Positions 1-7,683 are shown, numbered from the stretch's first letter. The stretch: 9,108 bases of DNA from an uncultured Eubacteriales bacterium (GCA_900554625.1 USHP01000056.1:1-9108); one strand, 5' to 3'. The notes: generated by a model not told the origin, from the letters alone. Numbers and translations are program-made.

Positions 1-687
1 AGTTTATTATATCACACTTGGCGATATATGGCACTTTTTTCTGTGCGGTATTGCCCTAATTTTATTGCCAGGCATGAGTCGGAAGGTAATATCCGTGGAG
101 ACTTTTTTAAAAAGTTGTGTCAGTATAAACGTGTTGAGTCTCCGGGGTCATACTTAAACAATATGCCTGGCGGTGCTGTCGTGGACTGGCTGGATGGCAG
201 TAAGACGGAATTTCAAAGAAAATGCAAATTTACGCTGTGTTTTGAAAGCACACTGCACTATGGCTTTGTGACTGAGAAAATTATGGATGCATTCTATGCC
301 GATACTATTCCTGTATACTATGGAAGTCCTACGGTAACGGATATTTTCAACAAAGATGCATTTATTAACTGCACAGACTACCCGTCTTTTGATGCCGTCA
401 TTGAAAAGATCAAGGAACTAGATCAGGATGATGAAAAGTACCTGCAGATGCTGCGCCAGCCAATACTGGTGGATCCGGATTATCCAAGGGAGTTAGAAGA
501 TGCGCTAGGAAAATATGTTTGTTCGATTTTTGATCAGCCTCTGCAGACAGCTTATCGCCGTTCCCGGGTATATTTGCCGCAACGCTGCAATGATTACTTG
601 GTCCGCTCTGTGGATTCAGAAACTCTAACTTTTCGGAACTTGACGGAAAGAATTTTTAAAAAGCTACATCATAAAGTTTTTGGATAA
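1..687 (+). CDS. GT10 family glycosyltransferase (alpha-1,3/4-fucosyltransferase-like), C-terminal part, 5'-truncated by the window
   Basis: The frame is open from base 1, and no ribosome binding site precedes the first ATG at 28, so the gene very likely starts upstream; 228 residues are visible. GT10 enzymes transfer fucose from GDP-fucose to N-acetylglucosamine or glucose in surface glycans. Numbered from the ATG at 28, the GT10 donor-site block spans about 68-101: FTLCFES, then YGFVTEK (78-84, with the conserved Glu-Lys), then IPVYYGSP. An upstream arginine (R23) and the YKRVESPG stretch also fit the family. No signal peptide or membrane helix is visible; the tail is short and basic (RIFKKLHHKVFG), which could favour membrane contact. 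Its codons include 4 TTA, 4 CTA and 2 TCA in 228, whereas smc has none of these over codons 363-1043, which suggests different ancestry. The family is clear; the sugar and acceptor are not shown. Confidence 0.86.
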   Translation, partial: SLLYHTWRYMALFSVRYCPNFIARHESEGNIRGDFFKKLCQYKRVESPGSYLNNMPGGAVVDWLDGSKTEFQRKCKFTLCFESTLHYGFVTEKIMDAFYADTIPVYYGSPTVTDIFNKDAFINCTDYPSFDAVIEKIKELDQDDEKYLQMLRQPILVDPDYPRELEDALGKYVCSIFDQPLQTAYRRSRVYLPQRCNDYLVRSVDSETLTFRNLTERIFKKLHHKVFG

Positions 688-710
688 AGCCCAAATGTCC
701 AGAAAGGTAA

Positions 711-754
711 GCAACAAACTCTCTCTGATAACAGAGAGAGTTTGTTGCATTTTT
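711..754 (+). terminator. Rho-independent terminator after the GT10 gene
   Basis: A perfect 16-bp inverted repeat (left arm GCAACAAACTCTCTCT at 711-726, right arm at 733-748) encloses a 6-base loop, GATAAC, and is followed by A and then five T at 750-754. It lies 24 bases after the GT10 stop codon and before the smc promoter, so it should separate the two transcription units. The reverse strand lacks a comparable T run, so it appears to work in one direction only. Confidence 0.93.
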
Positions 755-787
755 GCCGGAAAATAGAAGGAGAAACAAAAGTCACCC

Positions 788-816
788 TTGCAATTCCAGA
801 AAAGATAGAATATAAT
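788..816 (+). promoter_or_regulatory. Sigma-A-type promoter for the smc operon
   Basis: A -35-like TTGCAA (788-793, 4 of 6 consensus bases) and a perfect -10 TATAAT (811-816) are separated by 17 bases. Transcription would start near 823, giving a leader of about 30 bases before smc. The position just after the terminator and the optimal spacing support the call; it has not been tested. Confidence 0.75.
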
Positions 817-822
817 AAAATG

Positions 823-839
823 AATTATTATAAATAATT
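823..839. repeat. AT-only inverted repeat at the predicted smc transcription start
   Basis: AATTATT (823-829) and AATAATT (833-839) form 7-bp arms around a 3-base centre. The repeat begins at the predicted +1 and ends just before the smc ribosome binding site at 841-845. As an RNA hairpin it would be weak (all A-U), so if it has a function it is more likely a protein-binding dyad. It may also be chance in AT-rich promoter DNA. Confidence 0.35.
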
Positions 840-840
840 A

Positions 841-845
841 AGAGG
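841..845 (+). promoter_or_regulatory. Ribosome binding site of smc, fixing a GTG start
   Basis: AGAGG is followed by 7 bases and then GTG at 853. No ATG or TTG lies in frame between the upstream stop at 835-837 and this GTG, so the site decides the start. Confidence 0.8.
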
Positions 846-852
846 TTATACT

Positions 853-3800
853 GTGTATCTAAAGTCTTTGGAATTACAGGGATTCAAGTCTTTTCCGGAC
901 AAAACACTCATCCGGTTTGGGGATGATATTACAGCTATTGTTGGCCCGAACGGTTCGGGTAAATCCAATATTTCCGACGCTATTTTATGGGTTATGGGAG
1001 AACAAAGCTCCAAGACGCTGCGTGGTGCCAAGATGGAAGATGTGATCTTTGGCGGTACGCAGAAACGTTCTGCTGTGGGTTTCGCCGAAGCTACTCTGAC
1101 ACTGGACAATTCGGACCGGGCGCTTGCCTATGAGGCAGATGAAGTTATGGTCACCCGGCGTTTTTACCGCTCCGGGGATAGCGAGTTTTATATCAATAAA
1201 CAATCCGCCCGTTTGCGGGATATCCACGAGCTGTTCATGGATACCGGTCTGGGGCGAGAAGGTTACTCCAATATCGGCCAAGGAAGAATTGATGAGATTC
1301 TGTCTCTGAAAAGCGGAGATCGTCGGGAGATTTTTGAGGAGGCCGCTGGTATTTCCAAATATCGCCACCGGAAGGAAGAAACGGAACGAAAGCTGGAACA
1401 TACCGAAGAAAACCTGCTAAGAATCGGCGATAAGGTTTCAGAACTGGAATTGCAGCTGGAACCACTGAAAGTACAGTCGGAAAAAGCAAAAAAATATCTG
1501 GAACTTAAGGAAGAGCTGAAAGGTGTAGAGGTTGCGGTCTGGCTGGATACCCTGGACAAGCTTTCCGCTGCTGCCAAGAATGCAGAGGAAGATTACGCAT
1601 CTGCTGCATTTGTCCTCCAGCAGGCGCATGATGATCTGGATGCGTTATATCGCCAGGCGGAAGAACAAACGCAGCTGCTCCGTACCCGGGATGAAGAACT
1701 GGAGACAGTACGGCTGAAAGCCAATATGCTCAGTGCGACCCACCAGCAGTTGGATGGACAGATGGCGGTTCTGCAAGGAAATGTAGAAAATAATGCCGCA
1801 AATATAGCGCGGATTGAAGAGGAACTGAAAGGCCAGGATGACCGCAGCGGCGGCATAGCAACCCAGATTTCCCAAACACAAAATAGAATTGCGGAAATAG
1901 ACAGTGCCCTTGCGCAAAAGCGTATGCAGCTGGATGAACTACAGAAACAGCTGGCCGCAATGACGGCCAGCGCCCAGGGAATTACCAAGCAGTTTCTGGA
2001 ACTTCGGGGCAGAGAATCTTCTTTGTCGGCAGATATTGCGGGCAGACAGGCTGATGTACGGGGTTTGGAAGAAAGCATGATCCAAACCCAACAGCGGCTG
2101 GAACAGTTGCGTGACGATTTGGCCTCTGGAGCATCCAGACGTCACGAAGCGCAGATGAATTTGGACAATGCCCGTAAACAGTTGCATACCGCCCAGGAGA
2201 ATGTTACTGCGGCGAATAATACCATTGCCGGCTATACGCTGCGGCAGAACACCCGCGTTAAACGGCGGGAGGAATTGTCTCAAAGTTTGCGGGATTTGAA
2301 TCAACAACTGGATAGTATCAGTGCTAAGGCCAGGGTATTCCGGGCCATGGAGCGGGATTTTGAGAGCTATAACAAAGCGGTGCGGATGGTTATGCAGGAA
2401 TCTCAGAGAGGTACACTGCGGAACATACATGGGCCTGTATCCCGGCTGATCCGTACTCAAGACAACTATACGGTTGCGGTTGAAATAGCTCTGGGAGCTG
2501 CCATGCAGCAGATTATTGTGGACAGCGAACAAGATGGCAAGACAGCCATTTCTTACTTGAAACGTACTGGCGGCGGTCGGGCGACCTTCCTGCCGCTGAC
2601 CGGAATTCAAGGCCGTGTACTGCAAGAAACAGGTCTGGAAAATTGCAGAGGATTTGTGGGAATTGCTTCCCAGCTGGTGTCCAGCGATGCAAAATACCGG
2701 TCTATTGTGGATAATTTGCTGGGAAGAACGGTAATTGTCCAGGATATGGATGCTGCGATTGCCATGTCGCAAAAGTATCGCAGTCGATTTAAAATTGTGA
2801 CGCTGGATGGCCAGGTTATGAACCCAGGTGGTTCCATGACTGGCGGTTCTGTCAATAAAGATGCTGGTATTCTTTCCCGTGCAAACGAGTTGGAGAAGCT
2901 GACCTCCCAGGAAAAGAAAATGCAGAAAGACAAGCAAATTCTGGAAGCGGAACTGCAAGAAGCGCAGCGGCAGTGTGAACAAGTAGATTTTCAGATTACG
3001 GCCGCAAAAGATCAGCTTCGAGAAGCGGAAGATCAAGTACTGCGTCTGGAAGGTCAGCAGAAACAGTATGAGGTTTTGCTGGACGCAATTACACAAGCAG
3101 AGTCCTCCGCCCAGCGGGAGAAAGATGCACTGGAGCAGCGGGATCAGTCTGACAGACAGCGCTACGCTGCCCAGCAGGCAAAGATTCAGGTTTATACCCA
3201 GGAACTGGCCCAAACCCGGGAAAAGCTTTCCCAGTTGGAAGGAAGTCAGACGGAGGCTGCTGAGGAAACCAATGCGGTTACCGAGAAAATGACCGCTGCG
3301 AAGACGGAAGAAGCAGCTTTGGATGCGGAACGGACAACGGCATTGGCTCATATTGAAGATCTGCAGAGTCTTTGTGCCGCCATGTCGGGAGATAGGGAGA
3401 AAAAGCTCGCTTTGATGGACGCCATGCGGGAAGATTCCGCCCGCCTGGAAAGGGAAATCCTTCAGCTTAAACAAAAGCAGCAGGAAAACGACCAGGAAAG
3501 CGGATACATGCAGGCAAAAATGCAGGAAACTCTGGAAAACCGTGCCAAAACCGAGGCTGCCAAGACACGAGCCGAGCGGGAAGCACTGGAAAAGAACAAG
3601 GACATTCTCAATATGGAGAGAGCCTGTGCGCTTCTGGAACAGAAAAAAGTGACTTCCTCCATGGAAGAGCGGCAGATTATTGATAAGCTTTGGGATTCCT
3701 ATGGTCTGACACCAGGAACGGCAGGAGAACACCGTGGAGAAATTGAAAATGTGGCAGCCGGAAATCGAGTGGCCGCAGAACTCAAGCGGAAAATTGCGGC

Positions 3801-4425
3801 CTTGGGCACACCGAATTTGGGTGCTATCGAGGAATACGCCCGAATCAATGAACGCTACACCTATCTGGCAGGTCAAAGAGATGACGTTTTGACTTCCAAG
3901 CGGGAATTGGAGAGTGTCATCCGGGATATTACTGCGGAAATGACCACGATTTTTGTGTCGGAATTTTCTAAAATCGACCACTATTTCGGCCAGACCTTCG
4001 AAGAAATGTTTGGTGGAGGCAAGGGGCAGCTGATACTGGAAGATCCGGAAAATCCGCTGACTTGCGGTATTGAAATCCGGGTTCAGCCACCAGGAAAACA
4101 GGTCAAGACCATTACGCTGCTCTCTGGCGGTGAAAAAGCATTTGTGGCGACGGCTCTGTATTTTTCAATTCTGAAAGTTCGTCCTACGCCGTTTTGTATT
4201 TTGGACGAGATTGACGCTGCGTTGGATGACCGTAATGTAGAGCGATTCGCAAATTATCTGCACAATTTAAGTAAGAAAACCCAGTTTATTGTCATTACCC
4301 ACCGGCGTGGTACCATGGAGGCGTCGGATGTGTTGTATGGTGTTACCATGCAGGAACAGGGCGTCAGTAAGCTGCTTCGTCTGGATCTAAACCAGATGGA
4401 GGCGTATTTGGGAATCGTGGAATAA
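853..4425 (+). CDS. smc: Chromosome segregation/condensation ATPase SMC
   Basis: SMC dimers act with ScpA and ScpB to load at parS sites and extrude DNA loops, compacting and resolving the chromosome. At 1190 residues the length is normal for bacterial SMC. In order: N-terminal ATPase half with Walker A GPNGSGKS (31-38) and Q-loop Q143; first coiled coil (about 165-510); hinge (about 515-665, ending in the glycine motif NPGGSMTGG from 657); second coiled coil (about 675-1000); C-terminal half with signature LSGGEKA (1090-1096), Walker B CILDEIDAALDD (1115-1126) and an H-loop in VITHRR. The start is GTG: an in-frame stop lies at 835, AGAGG sits at 841-845, and the protein then begins with the typical MYLKSLELQGFKSF. 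It is the first gene of the operon. rnc, which often precedes smc in Firmicutes, is not here. No catalytic residue appears to be missing. Confidence 0.98.
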   Translation: MYLKSLELQGFKSFPDKTLIRFGDDITAIVGPNGSGKSNISDAILWVMGEQSSKTLRGAKMEDVIFGGTQKRSAVGFAEATLTLDNSDRALAYEADEVMVTRRFYRSGDSEFYINKQSARLRDIHELFMDTGLGREGYSNIGQGRIDEILSLKSGDRREIFEEAAGISKYRHRKEETERKLEHTEENLLRIGDKVSELELQLEPLKVQSEKAKKYLELKEELKGVEVAVWLDTLDKLSAAAKNAEEDYASAAFVLQQAHDDLDALYRQAEEQTQLLRTRDEELETVRLKANMLSATHQQLDGQMAVLQGNVENNAANIARIEEELKGQDDRSGGIATQISQTQNRIAEIDSALAQKRMQLDELQKQLAAMTASAQGITKQFLELRGRESSLSADIAGRQADVRGLEESMIQTQQRLEQLRDDLASGASRRHEAQMNLDNARKQLHTAQENVTAANNTIAGYTLRQNTRVKRREELSQSLRDLNQQLDSISAKARVFRAMERDFESYNKAVRMVMQESQRGTLRNIHGPVSRLIRTQDNYTVAVEIALGAAMQQIIVDSEQDGKTAISYLKRTGGGRATFLPLTGIQGRVLQETGLENCRGFVGIASQLVSSDAKYRSIVDNLLGRTVIVQDMDAAIAMSQKYRSRFKIVTLDGQVMNPGGSMTGGSVNKDAGILSRANELEKLTSQEKKMQKDKQILEAELQEAQRQCEQVDFQITAAKDQLREAEDQVLRLEGQQKQYEVLLDAITQAESSAQREKDALEQRDQSDRQRYAAQQAKIQVYTQELAQTREKLSQLEGSQTEAAEETNAVTEKMTAAKTEEAALDAERTTALAHIEDLQSLCAAMSGDREKKLALMDAMREDSARLEREILQLKQKQQENDQESGYMQAKMQETLENRAKTEAAKTRAEREALEKNKDILNMERACALLEQKKVTSSMEERQIIDKLWDSYGLTPGTAGEHRGEIENVAAGNRVAAELKRKIAALGTPNLGAIEEYARINERYTYLAGQRDDVLTSKRELESVIRDITAEMTTIFVSEFSKIDHYFGQTFEEMFGGGKGQLILEDPENPLTCGIEIRVQPPGKQVKTITLLSGGEKAFVATALYFSILKVRPTPFCILDEIDAALDDRNVERFANYLHNLSKKTQFIVITHRRGTMEASDVLYGVTMQEQGVSKLLRLDLNQMEAYLGIVE

Positions 4426-4444
4426 ATGATGGAAAGGATTTGTT

Positions 4445-5350
4445 ATGGGATTTTTTGATAAGATTAAGGCAGGTCTTACCAAAACAAGGGATGCACTCAG
4501 CAATACGCTGGGAAGCGTGTTTACCGGCTTTTCAGAAATCGATGATGATTTTTATGATGAGCTGGAGGAAAGCTTGATCCTGGCGGATTTGGGTGTGGAT
4601 ACTGCGGTAAAGGTTACGGATCGTCTGCGTAAAGCAGTTCGGGAGCAGCATTTGAAAACTCCGGAGGAAGCACGTCAGACATTGAAAGAAATCCTGGTGG
4701 ATATGCTGCAGGTTGGCGATACACAGCTGAATCTGTCTACTGTACCCAGCGTGATCCTGGTAATTGGCGTCAACGGAGTGGGGAAAACCACGACCATTGG
4801 AAAGATTGCCAAGCAGTTGACTCAGCAGGGGAAAAATGTGCTTTTGGTAGCCGGAGATACTTTCCGGGCTGCTGCTGCTGATCAGCTGGAAATCTGGGCA
4901 GAGAGATCGGGTGCATCGATTGTTCGTCAACATGAAGGAGCTGACCCGGCATCTGTCGTCTACGATGGCGTTCAATCTGCCAAGGCAAGGAATGCGGATG
5001 TCATTATCATCGACACTGCCGGAAGACTGCACAATAAGACCAATCTGATGAACGAATTGAATAAAATCAGCCGTATTGTCAACCGGGAACTGCCGGAGGC
5101 GGCAAAGGAAGTGCTGCTGGTGCTGGATGGTACAACTGGTCAGAACGGATTGATCCAGGCCAAGCAGTTCAAAGAGATTGCAGGTGTCACCGCAATTGCG
5201 TTGACAAAACTGGACGGGACAGCCAAGGGCGGAATTGTGATTGCAGTAGCGGACGCTTTGCAGATCCCTGTTAAGTTTGTTGGCGTGGGAGAACAGGCGG
5301 ATGATTTGATGCCTTTTGTTCCCAGAGACTTTGTGGATGCGTTGATTTAA
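4445..5350 (+). CDS. ftsY: Signal recognition particle receptor GTPase FtsY
   Basis: FtsY docks the Ffh-4.5S RNA-ribosome complex at the membrane and, by mutual GTP hydrolysis with Ffh, hands the nascent chain to SecYEG. The 301-residue protein has an N domain (about 1-95) and a G domain with all SRP-GTPase motifs: G1 GVNGVGKT (108-115), G2 DTFRAAA (138-144), G3 DTAGR (190-194), G4 TKLD (254-257) and the closing GVGE (280-283) before DDLMPF. The long acidic A domain of E. coli FtsY is absent, as is usual in Firmicutes; the first helix (MGFFDKIKAGLTKT) is amphipathic and basic and could contact lipid. AAAGGA at 4433-4438 lies 6 bases before the ATG. It starts 19 bases after smc, the common smc-ftsY order. 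Confidence 0.98.
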   Translation: MGFFDKIKAGLTKTRDALSNTLGSVFTGFSEIDDDFYDELEESLILADLGVDTAVKVTDRLRKAVREQHLKTPEEARQTLKEILVDMLQVGDTQLNLSTVPSVILVIGVNGVGKTTTIGKIAKQLTQQGKNVLLVAGDTFRAAAADQLEIWAERSGASIVRQHEGADPASVVYDGVQSAKARNADVIIIDTAGRLHNKTNLMNELNKISRIVNRELPEAAKEVLLVLDGTTGQNGLIQAKQFKEIAGVTAIALTKLDGTAKGGIVIAVADALQIPVKFVGVGEQADDLMPFVPRDFVDALI

Positions 5351-5368
5351 TGGAGGACAAGCTGCGGT

Positions 5369-5968
5369 ATGAAAGTTGTTTTGGCCAGTAAAAATCCCCA
5401 TAAACTTGTAGAAATCAGTAAGATTACCGAGAAGTTTGATATTGAGCTGGTAATGGAATCGGATCTCGGCGTAGATATCGATGTAGAAGAAACCGGAACG
5501 ACCTTTGAGGAAAATTCTTTCTTAAAGGCAAATGCTGTCATGCAAGCTACAGGATTGCCTGCACTGGCAGATGATTCCGGTATTGCGGTGGATGCGCTGA
5601 ACGGAGCGCCCGGGGTATATTCCGCCCGGTATGGATTTGATGATACACTGGACGACTGGGGTCGTCTTCAGCTGTTGCTGAAAAATACTGAACATGTCCC
5701 CGATGGACAGCGTCAGGCCCAGTTCGTCTGCGTGATCACCCTGGTGACACCCCAAGGACAGGTGATTCAGGCCAGGGGAGAGGTACACGGTGAACTTCTC
5801 CGGGCACCTGCCGGTGAAGGCGGATTCGGATATGATCCTATTTTTTACTATCCTCCCTATGGAAAATCCTTGGCGGAAGTTTCTGCGGAGGAAAAAAACC
5901 AAGTATCCCACCGCGCAAATGCACTGAAGGCATTTTACGAGAAATTAAAGGAGGCCAATCTATGCTGA
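5369..5968 (+). CDS. rdgB: XTP/dITP diphosphatase (non-canonical purine NTP pyrophosphatase, HAM1 family)
   Basis: RdgB hydrolyses dITP, XTP and ITP to the monophosphate and pyrophosphate, keeping deaminated purines out of DNA and RNA. The 199-residue length is typical. Visible motifs are the N-terminal SKNPHK (7-12) that contacts the triphosphate, a glutamate-rich segment around 40-48, the metal/catalytic DDSG (68-71), PGVYSARY (81-88), GFGYDPIF (152-159), and the base-recognition block ending in SHRANA (180-185). GGAGG at 5352-5356 lies 12 bases before the ATG, a rather long gap, but the protein begins at the expected family position. It is 18 bases after ftsY. Its last seven bases overlap the start of yhbY, so their translation is probably coupled. 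Confidence 0.97.
   Translation: MKVVLASKNPHKLVEISKITEKFDIELVMESDLGVDIDVEETGTTFEENSFLKANAVMQATGLPALADDSGIAVDALNGAPGVYSARYGFDDTLDDWGRLQLLLKNTEHVPDGQRQAQFVCVITLVTPQGQVIQARGEVHGELLRAPAGEGGFGYDPIFYYPPYGKSLAEVSAEEKNQVSHRANALKAFYEKLKEANLC
5947..5954 (+). promoter_or_regulatory. Strong ribosome binding site of yhbY, inside the rdgB coding end
   Basis: AAAGGAGG is a near-perfect anti-16S match, 7 bases before the yhbY ATG at 5962 and within the last codons of rdgB. Ribosomes finishing rdgB at 5966-5968 could restart directly at 5962. Confidence 0.88.
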
Positions 5969-6435
5969 CAAGCAAGCAGCGCGCCGAGTTTCGTGCTCAG
6001 GCAAACGCTCTGGAAACGACCCTTATGGTAGGCAAGGATGGCGTTACAGAAGCTGTAATAGAAGAGGCAGACCGGCTGCTGACAGCCCGGGAACTGATCA
6101 AAGGGAAAGTGCTGGAAACTGCACTGATGAGCGCAAGAGAAGTTAGCGATGCGATTTGTGAGGCTACCGGTGCTGATGGAATTTCCTGTGTCGGCTCCAA
6201 ATTTGTCTTGTATCGCTTCAGCGAAAAATGCCAGGAGCAGCGTAACCAGACCGGACGCGCCAAGCGGAAGGAAACGCCGAAAAGTAAAGCGGACCCTGTT
6301 GGAAAAGCTACCCGTGCCAGACGCCAGGCAGCCAGACAGACCAGGGAACAACGGAATCAGTATTTCCGGGAACAGGCGATTGAAAAGGCCATTGAGAGAG
6401 ATCGGGAAAGGCAGCTTCGCAAACAGGGTAAGTAA
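5962..6435 (+). CDS. yhbY: YhbY/YqeI-type CRM-domain RNA-binding protein with a basic C-terminal extension
   Basis: YhbY family proteins are single CRM (CRS1-YhbY) domains that bind precursor large-subunit RNA and assist ribosome assembly. Residues 1 to about 92 form this domain: LTSKQRAEFRAQAN at the start, the GxxG loop VGKDG (23-27), LIKGKVLE (45-52), and a final strand VGSKFVLYR. Known single-domain members are about 97 residues long; this one has 157. Residues about 93-157 are a polar tail rich in Arg, Lys and Gln, with a likely helix from about 115, resembling RNA-binding tails of ribosomal proteins. The tail is in frame, with no sign of a frameshift. Neighbours rsfS and leuS fit a translation-related role. 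The domain call is firm; the role of the tail is unknown. Confidence 0.92.
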   Translation: MLTSKQRAEFRAQANALETTLMVGKDGVTEAVIEEADRLLTARELIKGKVLETALMSAREVSDAICEATGADGISCVGSKFVLYRFSEKCQEQRNQTGRAKRKETPKSKADPVGKATRARRQAARQTREQRNQYFREQAIEKAIERDRERQLRKQGK

Positions 6436-6457
6436 TTTTTTATTATTACGAATAGAT

Positions 6458-6465
6458 GGGAGAGG
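6458..6465 (+). promoter_or_regulatory. Ribosome binding site of nadD-yqeK
   Basis: GGGAGAGG lies 6 bases before the ATG at 6472, inside the longest gap of the operon (36 bases, 6436-6471). The rest of that gap is AT-rich; I see no hairpin terminator or convincing promoter in it. Confidence 0.75.
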
Positions 6466-6471
6466 TGTAAC

Positions 6472-7671
6472 ATGGATAGAATCGGCATTTATGGCGGAAC
6501 CTTTAATCCCCCCCACGTTGGGCATATTCAGGCGGCAACCCAGGCGATGGAAGCACTGCGTTTGGATCGGCTGATGCTGATACCGGATCGGATTGCACCT
6601 CATAAAGAATTACCGGAAAATTCTCCGCTCCCGGAGCAGCGTTTTGAGATGCTCAAGCTTGCTGCTGCCGGCGATACACGAATGATTGCCTCTGACATTG
6701 AGCTGAAACGGGACGGTCCCAGTTACACCTATGAAACCCTGAACCAGATACGAGCCAGTTATCCGGATGCAGAACTGATTTTGCTGATGGGGACAGATAT
6801 GTTTTTGTCGTTTGACGGTTGGCGTCAGCCGGAGCAAATTTTGAAGAATGCATCTCTGGCAGTCGCCTATCGGGGCGATAAGGGCGAGATTTCCGCAGTG
6901 CAGGCGCAAAAAATCAGACTAGAGAGTATGGGCGCCAAAGTGATTCTGCTGGAAAATTCCATCCGTGCAATCTCTTCCACCCAATTGCGTCGAATGCTGG
7001 CTTTCCGGTGCGCAGATAGTTTTCTGCCGGAAGGCGTCGGTGCCTATATACAGGAACATGGTCTGTATGATACAGGGGCTGACTGGAAAAAGCTGCCTAT
7101 GGACGAATTGGAACGTGTGGTGGTTCGCCTGCTGAAACCAAATCGGGTAGCCCATGTGTTGGGGTGCCGTGATACAGCAGTGGAACTGGCAAAACGATGG
7201 GGAGCTGATGAAACAGACGCTGCCAGAGCAGGCTTGCTTCATGACATTACCAAAGCCCTGGATGGCCCCCTGCAATTGACATTGTGCCAAGCCTATGGTA
7301 AAATGCTCAGTGAATTTTCTCGGAAATATCCGAAAACCCTCCATGCGCTGACAGGTTCTCTGGTAGCAGAGCGGATTTTCGGTGAGAACAGTCGGGTTGT
7401 CTCCGCAATTGCCAACCATACTACAGGAAAAGCGGGGATGAATCTGCTTGAAACCATCATTTATGTGGCAGACTATATGGAGCCCAATCGGGATTTCCCA
7501 GGGGTGGATCGGCTGAGAGAATTGGCCTTCTCAGACATTCAGGCCGCGCTGAAACTGGGATTGGAAATGACAATGGAACACCTGAAGACGCAGGGAAACG
7601 AGGTGTCTCCGGAATCCCGGGAAGCTCTGGCCTGGCTAAGTGACCAAGTGTCGTTGTCGTGCAATTCTTGA
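6472..7671 (+). CDS. nadD: Fused nicotinate-nucleotide adenylyltransferase (NadD) and YqeK-type HD-domain Ap4A hydrolase
   Basis: This single 399-residue frame carries two enzymes. Residues 1 to about 199 are NadD, which joins ATP and nicotinate mononucleotide to give deamido-NAD in NAD synthesis. Its nucleotidyltransferase motif is GGTFNPPHVGH (8-18), followed by GTDMF (107-111), the C-terminal ISSTQLR (167-173) and the usual family ending YIQEHGLY (192-199). Residues about 208-399 are YqeK, an HD-superfamily metal enzyme that in related bacteria cleaves Ap4A symmetrically to two ADP. Its likely metal ligands are H228, HD 257-258, H291, H316 and D334, in the contexts RVAHVLG, LLHDITK, HALTG, NHTTG and YVADYMEP. 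The linker is short (about 200-208) with no stop or frameshift. M210 sits where a separate YqeK would begin. In Bacillus subtilis the two are adjacent separate genes. Confidence 0.95.
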   Translation: MDRIGIYGGTFNPPHVGHIQAATQAMEALRLDRLMLIPDRIAPHKELPENSPLPEQRFEMLKLAAAGDTRMIASDIELKRDGPSYTYETLNQIRASYPDAELILLMGTDMFLSFDGWRQPEQILKNASLAVAYRGDKGEISAVQAQKIRLESMGAKVILLENSIRAISSTQLRRMLAFRCADSFLPEGVGAYIQEHGLYDTGADWKKLPMDELERVVVRLLKPNRVAHVLGCRDTAVELAKRWGADETDAARAGLLHDITKALDGPLQLTLCQAYGKMLSEFSRKYPKTLHALTGSLVAERIFGENSRVVSAIANHTTGKAGMNLLETIIYVADYMEPNRDFPGVDRLRELAFSDIQAALKLGLEMTMEHLKTQGNEVSPESREALAWLSDQVSLSCNS

Positions 7672-7683
7672 TCGAGATTTCCA

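Noticed and set aside
28..30. ATG at 28 as the true start of the GT10 gene
   Set aside because: The frame stays open to base 1, no ribosome binding site precedes the ATG, and the protein would lack the N-terminal half of a GT10 enzyme.
766..808. An AGAAGGAGA stretch after the terminator that could serve a small gene
   Set aside because: The only nearby start is a TTG at 788 giving six codons before a stop, and that TTG is part of the -35 box.
1939..3981. A 680-codon open frame on the - strand opposite smc
   Set aside because: Its codons are exactly in register with smc codons, so antisense stops could only come from TTA, CTA or TCA, which smc avoids here. The translation is of low complexity with no recognisable domain and has no promoter or ribosome binding site evidence.
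4532..5401. A 289-codon open frame on the - strand opposite ftsY
   Set aside because: Same cause: it is in register with ftsY, which rarely uses TTA, CTA or TCA. All GTPase motifs are on the + strand.
6430..6450. The T-rich run after yhbY as a terminator
   Set aside because: No stable hairpin precedes the T run, and nadD-yqeK follows after only 36 bases with its own ribosome binding site.
7501..7514. A T-box-like core (GGGGTGGATCGGCT)
   Set aside because: It matches the T-box core only partly, lies inside the conserved PGVDRL coding stretch of YqeK about 580 bases before leuS, and has no terminator nearby.
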